Assembly: GCF_944381005.1 (NCBI RefSeq)
Contig: NZ_CALWJM010000002.1
Span: 1-64,000 of the forward strand
From: an uncultured Butyricicoccus sp.
GTDB lineage: Bacteria; Bacillota; Clostridia; Oscillospirales; Butyricicoccaceae
DNA length: 64,000 nt
Reading direction: 5' to 3'
The stretch's first letter is position 1. The number at the start of each line of letters is the position of its first letter. The translations under genes and the position numbers were made by a program. Positions 55,965 to 63,229 of the stretch are shown here, one piece after another. A model generated the notes under the pieces. That model saw only the letters and a program-made list of their open reading frames with translations. It was not told the origin of the DNA and ran no database searches.

Positions 55965-56276
55965 AATAACGCTTCCTTTCTTTCTGCTCTCATATCGTTC
56001 CCTTTGGCTTTAAGTCTATGGTATCATATCCTACTGTGCTTGTCATGTAAAAAACACTTTATTACACATAACTGCCGTTCTCGATAGATTTTGACAAATT
56101 GTTCGGCGCGGATTTTGGGTATTCTTCTGGTTATTATCGTCAAAAAAATATTTTTGTATTTTTCCATTTTATCATATTGTCCATTTTTTAACTATTTTAC
56201 CGTTTTTTCGTTTATTTTCACAATTTATGCACAATTTATCTTACATAAAATTATATATACGCCAAAAGCGGTAGTC
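55965..56276. other. AT-rich intergenic region without a gene
   Basis: Between divergent hydrolase and diguanylate cyclase genes. It becomes very AT-rich from about 56130. An 82-codon hydrophobic frame at 56091-56339 looks like chance. I see no RNA structure; the only identified signal is the promoter at 56277-56305. Confidence 0.6.
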
Positions 56277-56305
56277 TTGTATTGGATATATAAAAACGTT
56301 ATAAT
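56277..56305 (+). promoter_or_regulatory. Promoter for the diguanylate cyclase
   Basis: TTGTAT (56277-56282), 17 bp, TATAAT (56300-56305). Confidence 0.7.
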
Positions 56306-56360
56306 ATATATAAACAAGCATTTCATTACATTTTTTTAATACCTTATGGAGCTTGCTGAT

Positions 56361-58295
56361 ATGGGACGTGCCAATTTAAAATTTCATAAATTGCTATCGC
56401 AAGCCGAACTCCGCCGCCTGTTTTTGCGTACCGTTCTGTTATTTTTGCTGGTGGTTATTCTCGCTTGCCTCTCGGTTGCACACTTTAACAGCCAAGTATA
56501 TTTAACAGTCTATGAGCAGAATATGAGCAGCGTCAACCAAATGTCTGGGTATTTTACTCGTACCTTCCATGCAAAACTGTCCTCTTGTTTCCAAATCTTG
56601 GAGACAACCGAAACGTTTATCCATACCAAATCTGGTTGGGTTCCTGAAGATGTGGTCACACAGCTTGAGCCGGTCAAAGATTCGACCGGTTTCACATCAC
56701 TCGGCGTAGTCGATTTGCAGGGAAATGCGTACAGCACCAATCATATCCATAAGAATATTCAAGATGCTGAATTTTTTCAAGAGGTTCTCAAAGGCAACCG
56801 CTACATATCCGATGTATTTGAAGGCGAAGCCCCAAATGCTGAAAATATGATTCTGCTTGCCATCCCCTTCTATGATGGGGATAAGATTGTCGGCGCTTTA
56901 TATGGCCGCTATCTTGTACAGGATATTGTCTCTAATCTGGATTGGACACAAAACGAAAGCAGCTATTTTCAAATTGTAGATAGTCAAGGGCATTATATCA
57001 GCCATTCGGTCAGTGATAACGTCTGGGCCTCCAAAGACCAGAACGAAATCTGGAGCGAAATGGCGCGCTACGATTATCACCAAACCGGCGGTCCGGAACA
57101 GGTTCGTGCCGATATGCAGGCGGGTAAAAGCGGTTCCTTTTATTGCACTTTCAAAAACGAAGGCCGCTATGTGAGCTATCAGCCCATCGGCATCAATCAA
57201 TGGTATGTATTCTCCATGCTGCCCGAACAGAACGTTGACCAATCGGCAAGTGCTATGCGCCGTTTGGCATTGAGCATGATGGTCAAAATTTCCTTGTGCA
57301 TCATCGCAATCGGTTTGGCCTGTGTGCTCTACGTCTGCCGCATGTACTGTCTGGTGCAGGATAAAAACGCGTTTTTAGAGGTTCACAACCGCCTGTTCCA
57401 GTCGGTTCTGAAAAAAACCAAAGACATTCCTTTTGAGGTGGATTTACGCCGTCAGGAAATCACGCTGCACAGCCCCCGTTTCTCTGCCAGCAGCTATACC
57501 CTCCCACTTTCCAAAATCCACCCTTCTTTCCTTGCCTCTCACAATCTACTTGACCCCACTTGCGTCAAAGCCTATGAAGCGGTGTATGAAAGTGTTCTGC
57601 GCGGTGAGGCCAACAGCCAAGCCATTATACATATCTCTTGTCAAAACAAAATGACTTGGTTTAAAATCCTTCTGCTCGATGTATACCGCCGTCCTTCGGA
57701 TACCCACATTGTAGGCGTGCTGGAATACTACAACGACCAGAAAGAAAAAGATTTAGAAATTGAACGCCGCAAACAACAGGCTCTGCACCTGAGTAAGCGC
57801 TCCCAATATGACTTCTTGACCCATCTGCTCAATCGTCAAACCTTTGAAATTATGGTCAACGAATATCTGTCCCATCCTTCCAGCCGTATCAGCGCATTCC
57901 TGATGCTTGACTTGGACTCTTTTAAAGCCATCAACGACACAATGGGACACGCAAAAGGAGACGAAGTGCTGCGCGAAGTGGCCGATATTCTCAAGCATCA
58001 GTTCCGCAAAGATGACCTGATTGGTCGTCTGGGCGGAGATGAATTTGTCATCCTGCTCAAAGATTTAGACAGCGATGCCGTGATTGAAAAGTTAGCCACC
58101 AACCTAAATAGCGTCCTGCGCAAAACCTATACCCAAGACGACATCAGCCTTTCTATTAGCGCTTCTATCGGCATTGCGCGGGCACCGGTGGACGGCACGA
58201 CCTTTGCCGAACTCTACCGCAAAGCAGATATGGCGCTTTATGCCGTCAAACGACAAAACAAAAACAGTTTCCACATTTATCATCACAACACTTAA
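56361..58295 (+). CDS. Membrane diguanylate cyclase with Cache-type sensor
   Basis: 644 residues. Two membrane helices (~25-45 and ~310-335) bracket an extracellular dCache-like domain with VVDLQGNAYSTNHI and WYVFSMLPEQNV; a linker domain follows and then GGDEF (~470-640). The active site is intact (RLGGDEFVIL, LDLDSFKAIND). RKDD lies five residues before GGDEF, an intact product-inhibition I-site. It makes c-di-GMP. The ATG at 56361 has GGAG 9 nt upstream; an ATG at 56346 has none. Confidence 0.93.
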   Translation: MGRANLKFHKLLSQAELRRLFLRTVLLFLLVVILACLSVAHFNSQVYLTVYEQNMSSVNQMSGYFTRTFHAKLSSCFQILETTETFIHTKSGWVPEDVVTQLEPVKDSTGFTSLGVVDLQGNAYSTNHIHKNIQDAEFFQEVLKGNRYISDVFEGEAPNAENMILLAIPFYDGDKIVGALYGRYLVQDIVSNLDWTQNESSYFQIVDSQGHYISHSVSDNVWASKDQNEIWSEMARYDYHQTGGPEQVRADMQAGKSGSFYCTFKNEGRYVSYQPIGINQWYVFSMLPEQNVDQSASAMRRLALSMMVKISLCIIAIGLACVLYVCRMYCLVQDKNAFLEVHNRLFQSVLKKTKDIPFEVDLRRQEITLHSPRFSASSYTLPLSKIHPSFLASHNLLDPTCVKAYEAVYESVLRGEANSQAIIHISCQNKMTWFKILLLDVYRRPSDTHIVGVLEYYNDQKEKDLEIERRKQQALHLSKRSQYDFLTHLLNRQTFEIMVNEYLSHPSSRISAFLMLDLDSFKAINDTMGHAKGDEVLREVADILKHQFRKDDLIGRLGGDEFVILLKDLDSDAVIEKLATNLNSVLRKTYTQDDISLSISASIGIARAPVDGTTFAELYRKADMALYAVKRQNKNSFHIYHHNT

Positions 58296-58304
58296 TGCAG
58301 ACGC

Positions 58305-58343
58305 AAAAGCCGTCTATCCGAAAGTTTCGGATAGACGGCTTTT
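58305..58343. terminator. Bidirectional terminator
   Basis: AAAAGCCGTCTATCCGAAA with its complement around 2 nt, between the cyclase and nth genes. Confidence 0.88.
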
Positions 58344-58346
58344 CTG

Positions 58347-58982
58347 TTATACGCCATTGCGCGGGCACAAATCCCGCACACAGCACATTTCACAGTGCGG
58401 CTTGGTGCGCGCGGTACAAACATCCCGTCCATGATACACCAGACGGTGACAAAAATCACTGCCTTCTTCGGGTGGGATAATCTTCCACAGCGCCATTTCG
58501 ACCTTTTTCGGCTCCTTGATACCGTCTACCAATCCCATTCGATTGACCAGTCGAATACAGTGGGTATCGGTGACAATCGCAGGCTTGCCGAACACATCTC
58601 CCATAATCAGATTGGCACTTTTGCGCCCGACGCCCGGCAATTTGAGCAGTTCTTCAAACGTCTCCGGAATCCCGCCGTCATACTGGTCACGCAAAATTTT
58701 CATACAGGCGCTGATATCGCGCGCTTTGCTCGGCCCCAATCCGCAGGGATGCACGATTTTTTCAATCTCATCGACATCCGCCGCCGCCAGCGACGCAACA
58801 TCGGGATACTTTTCATACAATTTTTCCACGACGATATTGACCCGCGCATCGGTACACTGTGCCGCAAGCCGCACACTGACCAACAGCTTCCACGCCTCAT
58901 TATAATCCAGTGTACAGCCTGCATCGGGATATTCCCGTTTAAGGCGTTCTATGATTTCAAGTGCTCTTTCTTCCTTTGTCAT
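58347..58982 (-). CDS. nth: Endonuclease III
   Basis: 211 residues. Helix-hairpin-helix LPGVGRKSANLIMGDVFG with catalytic Lys, and catalytic Asp in VTDTHCIRLVNRMG. C-terminal Fe-S motif CTARTKPHCEMCCVRDLC: the first spacing is seven residues rather than the usual six. Removes oxidised pyrimidines and nicks AP sites. Good ribosome site GAAAGGAAG. Confidence 0.95.
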   Translation of the reverse strand: MTKEERALEIIERLKREYPDAGCTLDYNEAWKLLVSVRLAAQCTDARVNIVVEKLYEKYPDVASLAAADVDEIEKIVHPCGLGPSKARDISACMKILRDQYDGGIPETFEELLKLPGVGRKSANLIMGDVFGKPAIVTDTHCIRLVNRMGLVDGIKEPKKVEMALWKIIPPEEGSDFCHRLVYHGRDVCTARTKPHCEMCCVRDLCPRNGV

Positions 58983-59076
58983 GCGAAACCGTTCTCTTCC
59001 TTTCTTGCTATTTTGTTACTTTTCCGCTATTCTACCACAAAATTCAAAGAAAGTTAAGCGTCAATCCAACAGTTGC

Positions 59077-59478
59077 TTACGGTGCGTTTCGTTTAGCTAA
59101 TTCCAAGACCTTGGCTTCTATCTGCTGTATCACCTGCAAAAATGCTGCATCTTCTTTTCCCGTTGGGTCATCCAATCCCCAATTGTCATCAAATTCGCGC
59201 CCAATATACGGGCACCCGACTTCACACCCCATTGAAATCACAATATCAGGCTGTGGGATATCCGAAATCAGTTTAGAATATTGCGTTTGCTCCATGTCAA
59301 TTCCATATAGCTGTTTGACCAATCGCACTGCATCGGGATTGATGCGCGGTTTTGTCTCGGTTCCCGCCGAATAGCTTTCCAATACGTCAGCCGCAAAATG
59401 TCTGGTCAATGCCTCGGCAATCTGACTGCGGCACGAATTATGCACGCAAATAAACGCTACTTTTTTCTTATTCTTCAT
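59077..59478 (-). CDS. arsC: Arsenate reductase, thioredoxin-coupled type
   Basis: 133 residues. Low-molecular-weight phosphatase fold with P-loop VHNSCRSQIAEAL, YSAGTETKPRINPDAV, and a Cys pair in MGCEVGCPYIG. Reduces arsenate to arsenite using thioredoxin. Last gene of the ars operon, overlapping the preceding gene by 11 nt. Confidence 0.94.
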   Translation of the reverse strand: MKNKKKVAFICVHNSCRSQIAEALTRHFAADVLESYSAGTETKPRINPDAVRLVKQLYGIDMEQTQYSKLISDIPQPDIVISMGCEVGCPYIGREFDDNWGLDDPTGKEDAAFLQVIQQIEAKVLELAKRNAP

Positions 59479-59800
59479 TATTACACACCTGCTGAAACAA
59501 CGCTATCACCGCATCTTTTTTCAATACCCTACCGCTGCACACAACTTTTTCATCTATCACAAGCGCCGGTGTTTGCATGACGCCATATGCCGCGATTTTC
59601 TCCCACTCGGTCACATGTTCTATTGCGGCGTTCATGCCCAATTCTTCTATCGCCTGCCGTACCGCCTGCTCCAATTCATTGCACTTGGCACACCCGCTGC
59701 CCAGCACCTTAACAACCGTAACCGCTGCTTGCGGCTGCGCGGGCACAGCCGCATCCGGCAAGGGCTGCTTGTGTTTTGCTCCGAGTGAAAACCATCCCAT
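59468..59800 (-). CDS. Small thioredoxin-like redox-active disulfide protein
   Basis: 110 residues. A Pro/Ala-rich N-terminal stretch precedes a thioredoxin-2/glutaredoxin-like domain with the CxxC site GSGCAKCNELEQAV and cis-Pro MQTPALVIDEKVV. Such proteins often accompany ArsP-type permeases. Could recycle ArsC or deliver arsenite. The ATG at 59800 follows GGGAGG. Confidence 0.88.
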   Translation of the reverse strand: MGWFSLGAKHKQPLPDAAVPAQPQAAVTVVKVLGSGCAKCNELEQAVRQAIEELGMNAAIEHVTEWEKIAAYGVMQTPALVIDEKVVCSGRVLKKDAVIALFQQVCNNEE

Positions 59801-59815
59801 TGTATTTCCTCCCAA

Positions 59816-60811
59816 TTATATCAAAAATTCTATTGCATTAAAGCCATATCCAACCAGCATGATACCCACCATGCAAATCATAAGAAAGACCGCAAGCAAC
59901 TTCGGTCGAACAGCTTTTCGCAGTAAAATCAGCGACGGCACACTTAATGTGGTAACTGCCATCATAAAACTTAAAATCGTGCCCAGCGGCACACCTTTAT
60001 ATAACAGTGCTTCGGCAATCGGAATGGTGCCGAAAATATCGGCATAGATGGGGATACCGACCAAAACCGCCAGCACGACACCAAATGGATTGCGATTGCC
60101 CAGAATGGTTTCAATCCAATCTTGTGGTATCCAGTTGTGAATGACCGCTCCTATGCCGACTCCGATTAGAATATACGGGAACACCTTGCGGAATGTGCCC
60201 TGCACCTGCTCTTTTGCATAAGATAGCCGTTCTTTTGTGGTCATCTGCGCTTCTTCGAGCGCAGATGCACTGGCGTTGCGGATAAACGCTTCGACTTCAT
60301 CTTCCATGTGCAGCCGCTCTATGAGCGTACCGCCCACCACGGCGACCAGCAACCCAATTGCGACATACAAAATGGCAACCTTGCTGCCGAAAACACCGGT
60401 CAACAACATTAAGCTGCCCAAATCGACCATAGGCGAAGAAATCAAAAAGGAAAATGTCACGCCCAACGGCAAACCAGCGCTGGTAAAACCGATAAACAGC
60501 GGAATGGAAGAACAGGAACAAAACGGCGTGACCGTTCCCAAGAGCGCCGCCGCGAAATTGGCACCGATGCCGTGAAAATGTCCTATCAGGCGTTTGCTTC
60601 GTTCGGGCGGAAAAAAGCTTTGAATATAGGATACAATATAGATGAGTACACACAGCAGAATACTAATTTTAATCACGTCATATACAAAAAACTGTGCGCT
60701 TGCCCCCCACCGCGAAGCGGTATCCACGCCCACGGCGCGCAATCCCGCGCCAACCGCCTGTTCCAGCCATTTCATGCCCAAAAGCTGCTTTTGAATCCAA
60801 TCCCAAATCAA
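59816..60811 (-). CDS. ArsP/UPF0718-type permease
   Basis: 331 residues, about eight membrane segments. The Cys-containing motif TPFCSCSSIPLFIGF and ISSPMVDLGSLMLL are diagnostic for the ArsP_1 permease family, which exports trivalent organoarsenicals or arsenite-like species. The start is uncertain: TTG at 60811 has GGAGG 9 nt upstream and overlaps the arsR stop, while an ATG at 60775 is also in frame. A long hydrophilic loop (~190-230) lies between the two halves. Confidence 0.88.
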   Translation of the reverse strand: MIWDWIQKQLLGMKWLEQAVGAGLRAVGVDTASRWGASAQFFVYDVIKISILLCVLIYIVSYIQSFFPPERSKRLIGHFHGIGANFAAALLGTVTPFCSCSSIPLFIGFTSAGLPLGVTFSFLISSPMVDLGSLMLLTGVFGSKVAILYVAIGLLVAVVGGTLIERLHMEDEVEAFIRNASASALEEAQMTTKERLSYAKEQVQGTFRKVFPYILIGVGIGAVIHNWIPQDWIETILGNRNPFGVVLAVLVGIPIYADIFGTIPIAEALLYKGVPLGTILSFMMAVTTLSVPSLILLRKAVRPKLLAVFLMICMVGIMLVGYGFNAIEFLI

Positions 60812-61104
60812 TCGCAATACCCTCCATCCTGTTTGGTGCAAGTCAAGCCGGCAATAAAGGACTGAAACGCGCGCAATGTCTGGCAGTTCAATGAATAATG
60901 CTGCCATTTTCCCTCTTTACGGGCGCTCACCAGACCACATTCGCATAGAATTTTCATATGATGAGACAATGTGGGCTGTGTAATCTGGAATTGCTCCAGC
61001 AGTTGGCAGCCACATCGTTCTCCATCCGAAAGAATCTGGACAATTTGCAGTCGATTACTGTCCGACAATGCCTTGCAAATCAAGGCTACATCCATTACGT
61101 TCAT
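60808..61104 (-). CDS. arsR: ArsR-family metalloregulator
   Basis: 98 residues. Winged helix with ITQPTLSHHMKILCECGLV; upstream ERCGCQLLEQF holds the C-x-C pair that senses arsenite, with a further Cys in ILCECG. It represses its own operon until As(III) binds. First gene of arsR-permease-trx-arsC. GAGGGG precedes the ATG. Confidence 0.94.
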   Translation of the reverse strand: MNVMDVALICKALSDSNRLQIVQILSDGERCGCQLLEQFQITQPTLSHHMKILCECGLVSARKEGKWQHYSLNCQTLRAFQSFIAGLTCTKQDGGYCD

Positions 61105-61120
61105 GGTTATCCCCTCACAT

Positions 61121-61162
61121 AGATATTTGTCTATCTATTAGGCTATCATATACATAGATGAT
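61121..61162 (-). promoter_or_regulatory. Probable ArsR operator region
   Basis: Two inverted repeats: AGATA-TTTGTC-TATCT (61121-61136) and ATCAT-N8-ATGAT (61145-61162). A TTGACA-like -35 sits just to the right (about 61163-61170, minus strand). This is the expected arrangement for an ArsR-repressed promoter. Confidence 0.6.
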
Positions 61163-61182
61163 TGTCAATATATAAAAATGGC

Positions 61183-61220
61183 AAAAGCGCCCGATGGCCG
61201 TAAAGCCACCGAGCGCCTTT
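61183..61220 (-). terminator. Terminator of dhuI
   Basis: AGCGCCCGATGGC and GCCACCGAGCGCCT arms, followed on the minus strand by TTTT. Confidence 0.7.
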
Positions 61221-61250
61221 GCGTGAGAAGTTTCAACTGTATGGATTTGT

Positions 61251-61883
61251 TTATAGCGACTTGAGATAGTTTGCAATCTCTGCGTCTTTGCAATTGGGAT
61301 AGAAATATTCTGCGAAGTGACTGCCGGAGATGGTTTCCTTGAGGAAATCCTGGTCGATTTCCTTGAGAATGGTCAAAATCGGCTTGTGGGTCACTTTCTT
61401 GACCTGGTCAAGAATCTTCTTATTTCTCTGTTCCGGCTCGCGTCTCTCCTTGGGATATCCGCCGCCGAACGGCTCAGAGAACAGCTTGGCAAAGGTATCA
61501 CGCAGATTGATTTCTGCGCCCCAGCCGAAGCCCTGTGCAAACGGCATGGCAATGCAGTTGCCGTCGTTTACCTGACCGAACAGATATGCGTCCAGCGGGT
61601 TGGTGATATGACCGCACAGTACATTCGGGAAGGAGTTGCAAGCCAGCATTGCGCCTTGACCGGTGCCGCAGCCAGTTACAACAAAGTCGGCTGCGCCGCT
61701 CGACAGCAGGATGCTTGCCAGCAGACCATTCTTTACATAGGTCAGCTGGGTCTCGTCGTCTGCCGAATACATGCCGTAGTTGTCCACGGTATGACCAGCC
61801 TTTTCAGCCTCTTGCTTCAGAATTTCATAAATCTGCGCATTCTTTGCAGCCTGAGAGTTTTCGTTAATCAGTGCAATTTTCAT
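61251..61883 (-). CDS. RpiB/LacAB-family sugar isomerase, DhuI-like
   Basis: 210 residues. RpiB-fold motifs: LINENSQAAKN, VVTGCGTGQGAMLACNSFPN (active-site Cys) and CGHITNPLDAYLFGQVNDGNCIAM. Length and C-terminal extension fit the DhuI-type isomerases for 4-deoxy-L-threo-5-hexosulose uronate rather than ribose-5-P isomerase. With the SDR upstream and GH88 hydrolase opposite, a role in unsaturated-uronate catabolism is likely (inference). Confidence 0.85.
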   Translation of the reverse strand: MKIALINENSQAAKNAQIYEILKQEAEKAGHTVDNYGMYSADDETQLTYVKNGLLASILLSSGAADFVVTGCGTGQGAMLACNSFPNVLCGHITNPLDAYLFGQVNDGNCIAMPFAQGFGWGAEINLRDTFAKLFSEPFGGGYPKERREPEQRNKKILDQVKKVTHKPILTILKEIDQDFLKETISGSHFAEYFYPNCKDAEIANYLKSL

Positions 61884-61899
61884 GTTCGCACGCCTCTCC

Positions 61900-62703
61900 T
61901 TACTGCGGCTGCTTGCCGATGTAAGCCAGGATACCGCCGTCTACATAGAGGACATGACCATTTACAAAGTCGCTGGCATCGCTTGCGAGGAATACTGCCG
62001 GGCCCATGAGGTCATCCGGAGTGCCCCAACGAGCAGCCGGTGTCTTAGCGATGATGAACTGGTCAAACGGATGACGGGAACCGTCGGGCTGGATTTCACG
62101 CAGCGGTGCGGTTTGCGGGGTTGCGATGTAGCCAGGGCCGATGCCGTTGCACTGAATATTGTGTTCGCCAAACTCGCTGCAAATGTTGCGGGTCAGCATC
62201 TTCAAGCCGCCCTTTGCAGCTGCATATGCGCTGACGGTCTCGCGGCCGAGTTCGGACATCATCGAGCAGATGTTGATAATCTTGCCGTGACCCTTGGCAA
62301 TCATGCCGGGCAGAACAGCCTTGGACATGATGAACGGGCCATTCAGGTCGATGTCGATAACCTGACGGAAATCCTTTGCGGTCATCTCCAGCATGGGGGT
62401 ACGCTTGATGATACCAGCATTGTTTACCAGAATGTCGATGGTGCCGACTTCCTTTTCAATCTTGGCAATCAGCTCTGCAACCGCCTCTTCGTTGGTAACG
62501 TCGCAAACATAGCCGTGTGCCTCGATGCCTTCTGCTTTATAGGCAGCCATGCCCTTTTCAACCAAGGATTCATTGATGTCGTTAAAGACAATCTTTGCGC
62601 CTGCCTTGGCGTATGCGGTTGCGATGGCGAAGCCGATGCCGTACGATGCACCCGTAATCAGCGCGATTTTGCCTTCAAGAGAGAACTTGGACATTTCAAA
62701 CAT
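61900..62703 (-). CDS. SDR dehydrogenase, DhuD/KduD-like
   Basis: 267 residues. TGASYGIGFAIATAYA cofactor loop, NNAGIIKRTPML, catalytic Ser in NICSMMSE and YAAAK. The C-terminal MGPAVFLASDASDFVNGH is typical of gluconate 5-dehydrogenase/KduD enzymes. It likely reduces a diketo-uronate product formed by the isomerase 16 nt downstream. Under the promoter at 62979-63007. AAAGGAAG precedes the ATG. Confidence 0.9.
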   Translation of the reverse strand: MFEMSKFSLEGKIALITGASYGIGFAIATAYAKAGAKIVFNDINESLVEKGMAAYKAEGIEAHGYVCDVTNEEAVAELIAKIEKEVGTIDILVNNAGIIKRTPMLEMTAKDFRQVIDIDLNGPFIMSKAVLPGMIAKGHGKIINICSMMSELGRETVSAYAAAKGGLKMLTRNICSEFGEHNIQCNGIGPGYIATPQTAPLREIQPDGSRHPFDQFIIAKTPAARWGTPDDLMGPAVFLASDASDFVNGHVLYVDGGILAYIGKQPQ

Positions 62704-62959
62704 GATGTTTCTTCCTTTCCAAAAAATTTAGACTTATAAAACGGTTGGTTCTATTTGCTATTTCGTTTCGGGCTGCTCAGAGGACTGACACAGTCCGAAA
62801 ATACGACTGAATTTTGAAGGACGGGCAATCGTCTCAAATTGTTTCCGCCCAGTGTTCAGAAACTTTTTAGATAGTGAGCTATTTTGCCAAAGAAGCTGGT
62901 AACTTTTGGTCATGTTTATGTTGACCATATGTTTTTTAGCTAATGACCAAATTGCTGCT
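62704..62959 (-). other. Long untranslated leader of the dhuDI operon
   Basis: The promoter at 62979-63007 would give a leader of about 270 nt. It contains no plausible ORF. TGGTCA-N9-TGACCA at 62907-62927 and another TGACCA at 62944-62949 form possible protein sites or weak hairpins; I do not recognise a riboswitch. Confidence 0.55.
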
Positions 62960-62975
62960 AGTAAATCGGTTCACT
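62960..62975. promoter_or_regulatory. LacI-like operator O1
   Basis: AGTAAATCGGTTCACT, a near-palindrome with central CG. Two positions differ from the site at 63153. It lies just downstream of the dhuD -10 box. Confidence 0.7.
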
Positions 62976-62978
62976 AAT

Positions 62979-63007
62979 AGTATAGTTTGGTAAACCGGTT
63001 TTGTCAA
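62979..63007 (-). promoter_or_regulatory. Promoter for dhuDI
   Basis: TTGACA (63002-63007), 17 bp, TATACT (62979-62984), minus strand. Confidence 0.72.
62989..63004. promoter_or_regulatory. LacI-like operator O2
   Basis: GGTAAACCGGTTTTGT with the AAACCGGTTT core, between the -35 and -10 boxes of dhuD; it matches O3 at 12 of 16 positions. Confidence 0.6.
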
Positions 63008-63112
63008 TGAAAATCTATCATCTTTTTTTAATTTTTTAAATTTTTGGGTTTTTATCCCCCAAAATAAATTAGTGCACAAAATTTAATGCTCAGTTTTTTG
63101 CAATAGTAACAA

Positions 63113-63141
63113 TTGACAAAAACCCCCAAAGCCCGTATAAT
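63113..63141 (+). promoter_or_regulatory. Promoter for the GH88 gene
   Basis: TTGACA (63113-63118), 17 bp, TATAAT (63136-63141): consensus promoter. Confidence 0.78.
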
Positions 63142-63152
63142 TATGCTCATCT

Positions 63153-63168
63153 AGTAAAACGGTTTACT
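63153..63168. promoter_or_regulatory. LacI-like operator O3
   Basis: AGTAAAACGGTTTACT at the expected transcription start of the GH88 gene, positioned to block elongation or initiation. Confidence 0.72.
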
Positions 63169-63229
63169 TCTCAGGCCGTTCACAGGCATCCCCCTGTGAA
63201 GCGATTATCCTTGAAGAAAGGTGATGTTT

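Noticed and set aside
56091..56339. 82-residue hydrophobic frame in AT-rich DNA
   Set aside because: No ATG-ribosome-site pair of quality, composition expected by chance, and it overlaps the promoter of the next gene.
61251..61883. Ribose-5-phosphate isomerase B assignment
   Set aside because: The protein is longer than RpiB and sits with KduD-like and GH88 genes; a DhuI-type isomerase fits better.
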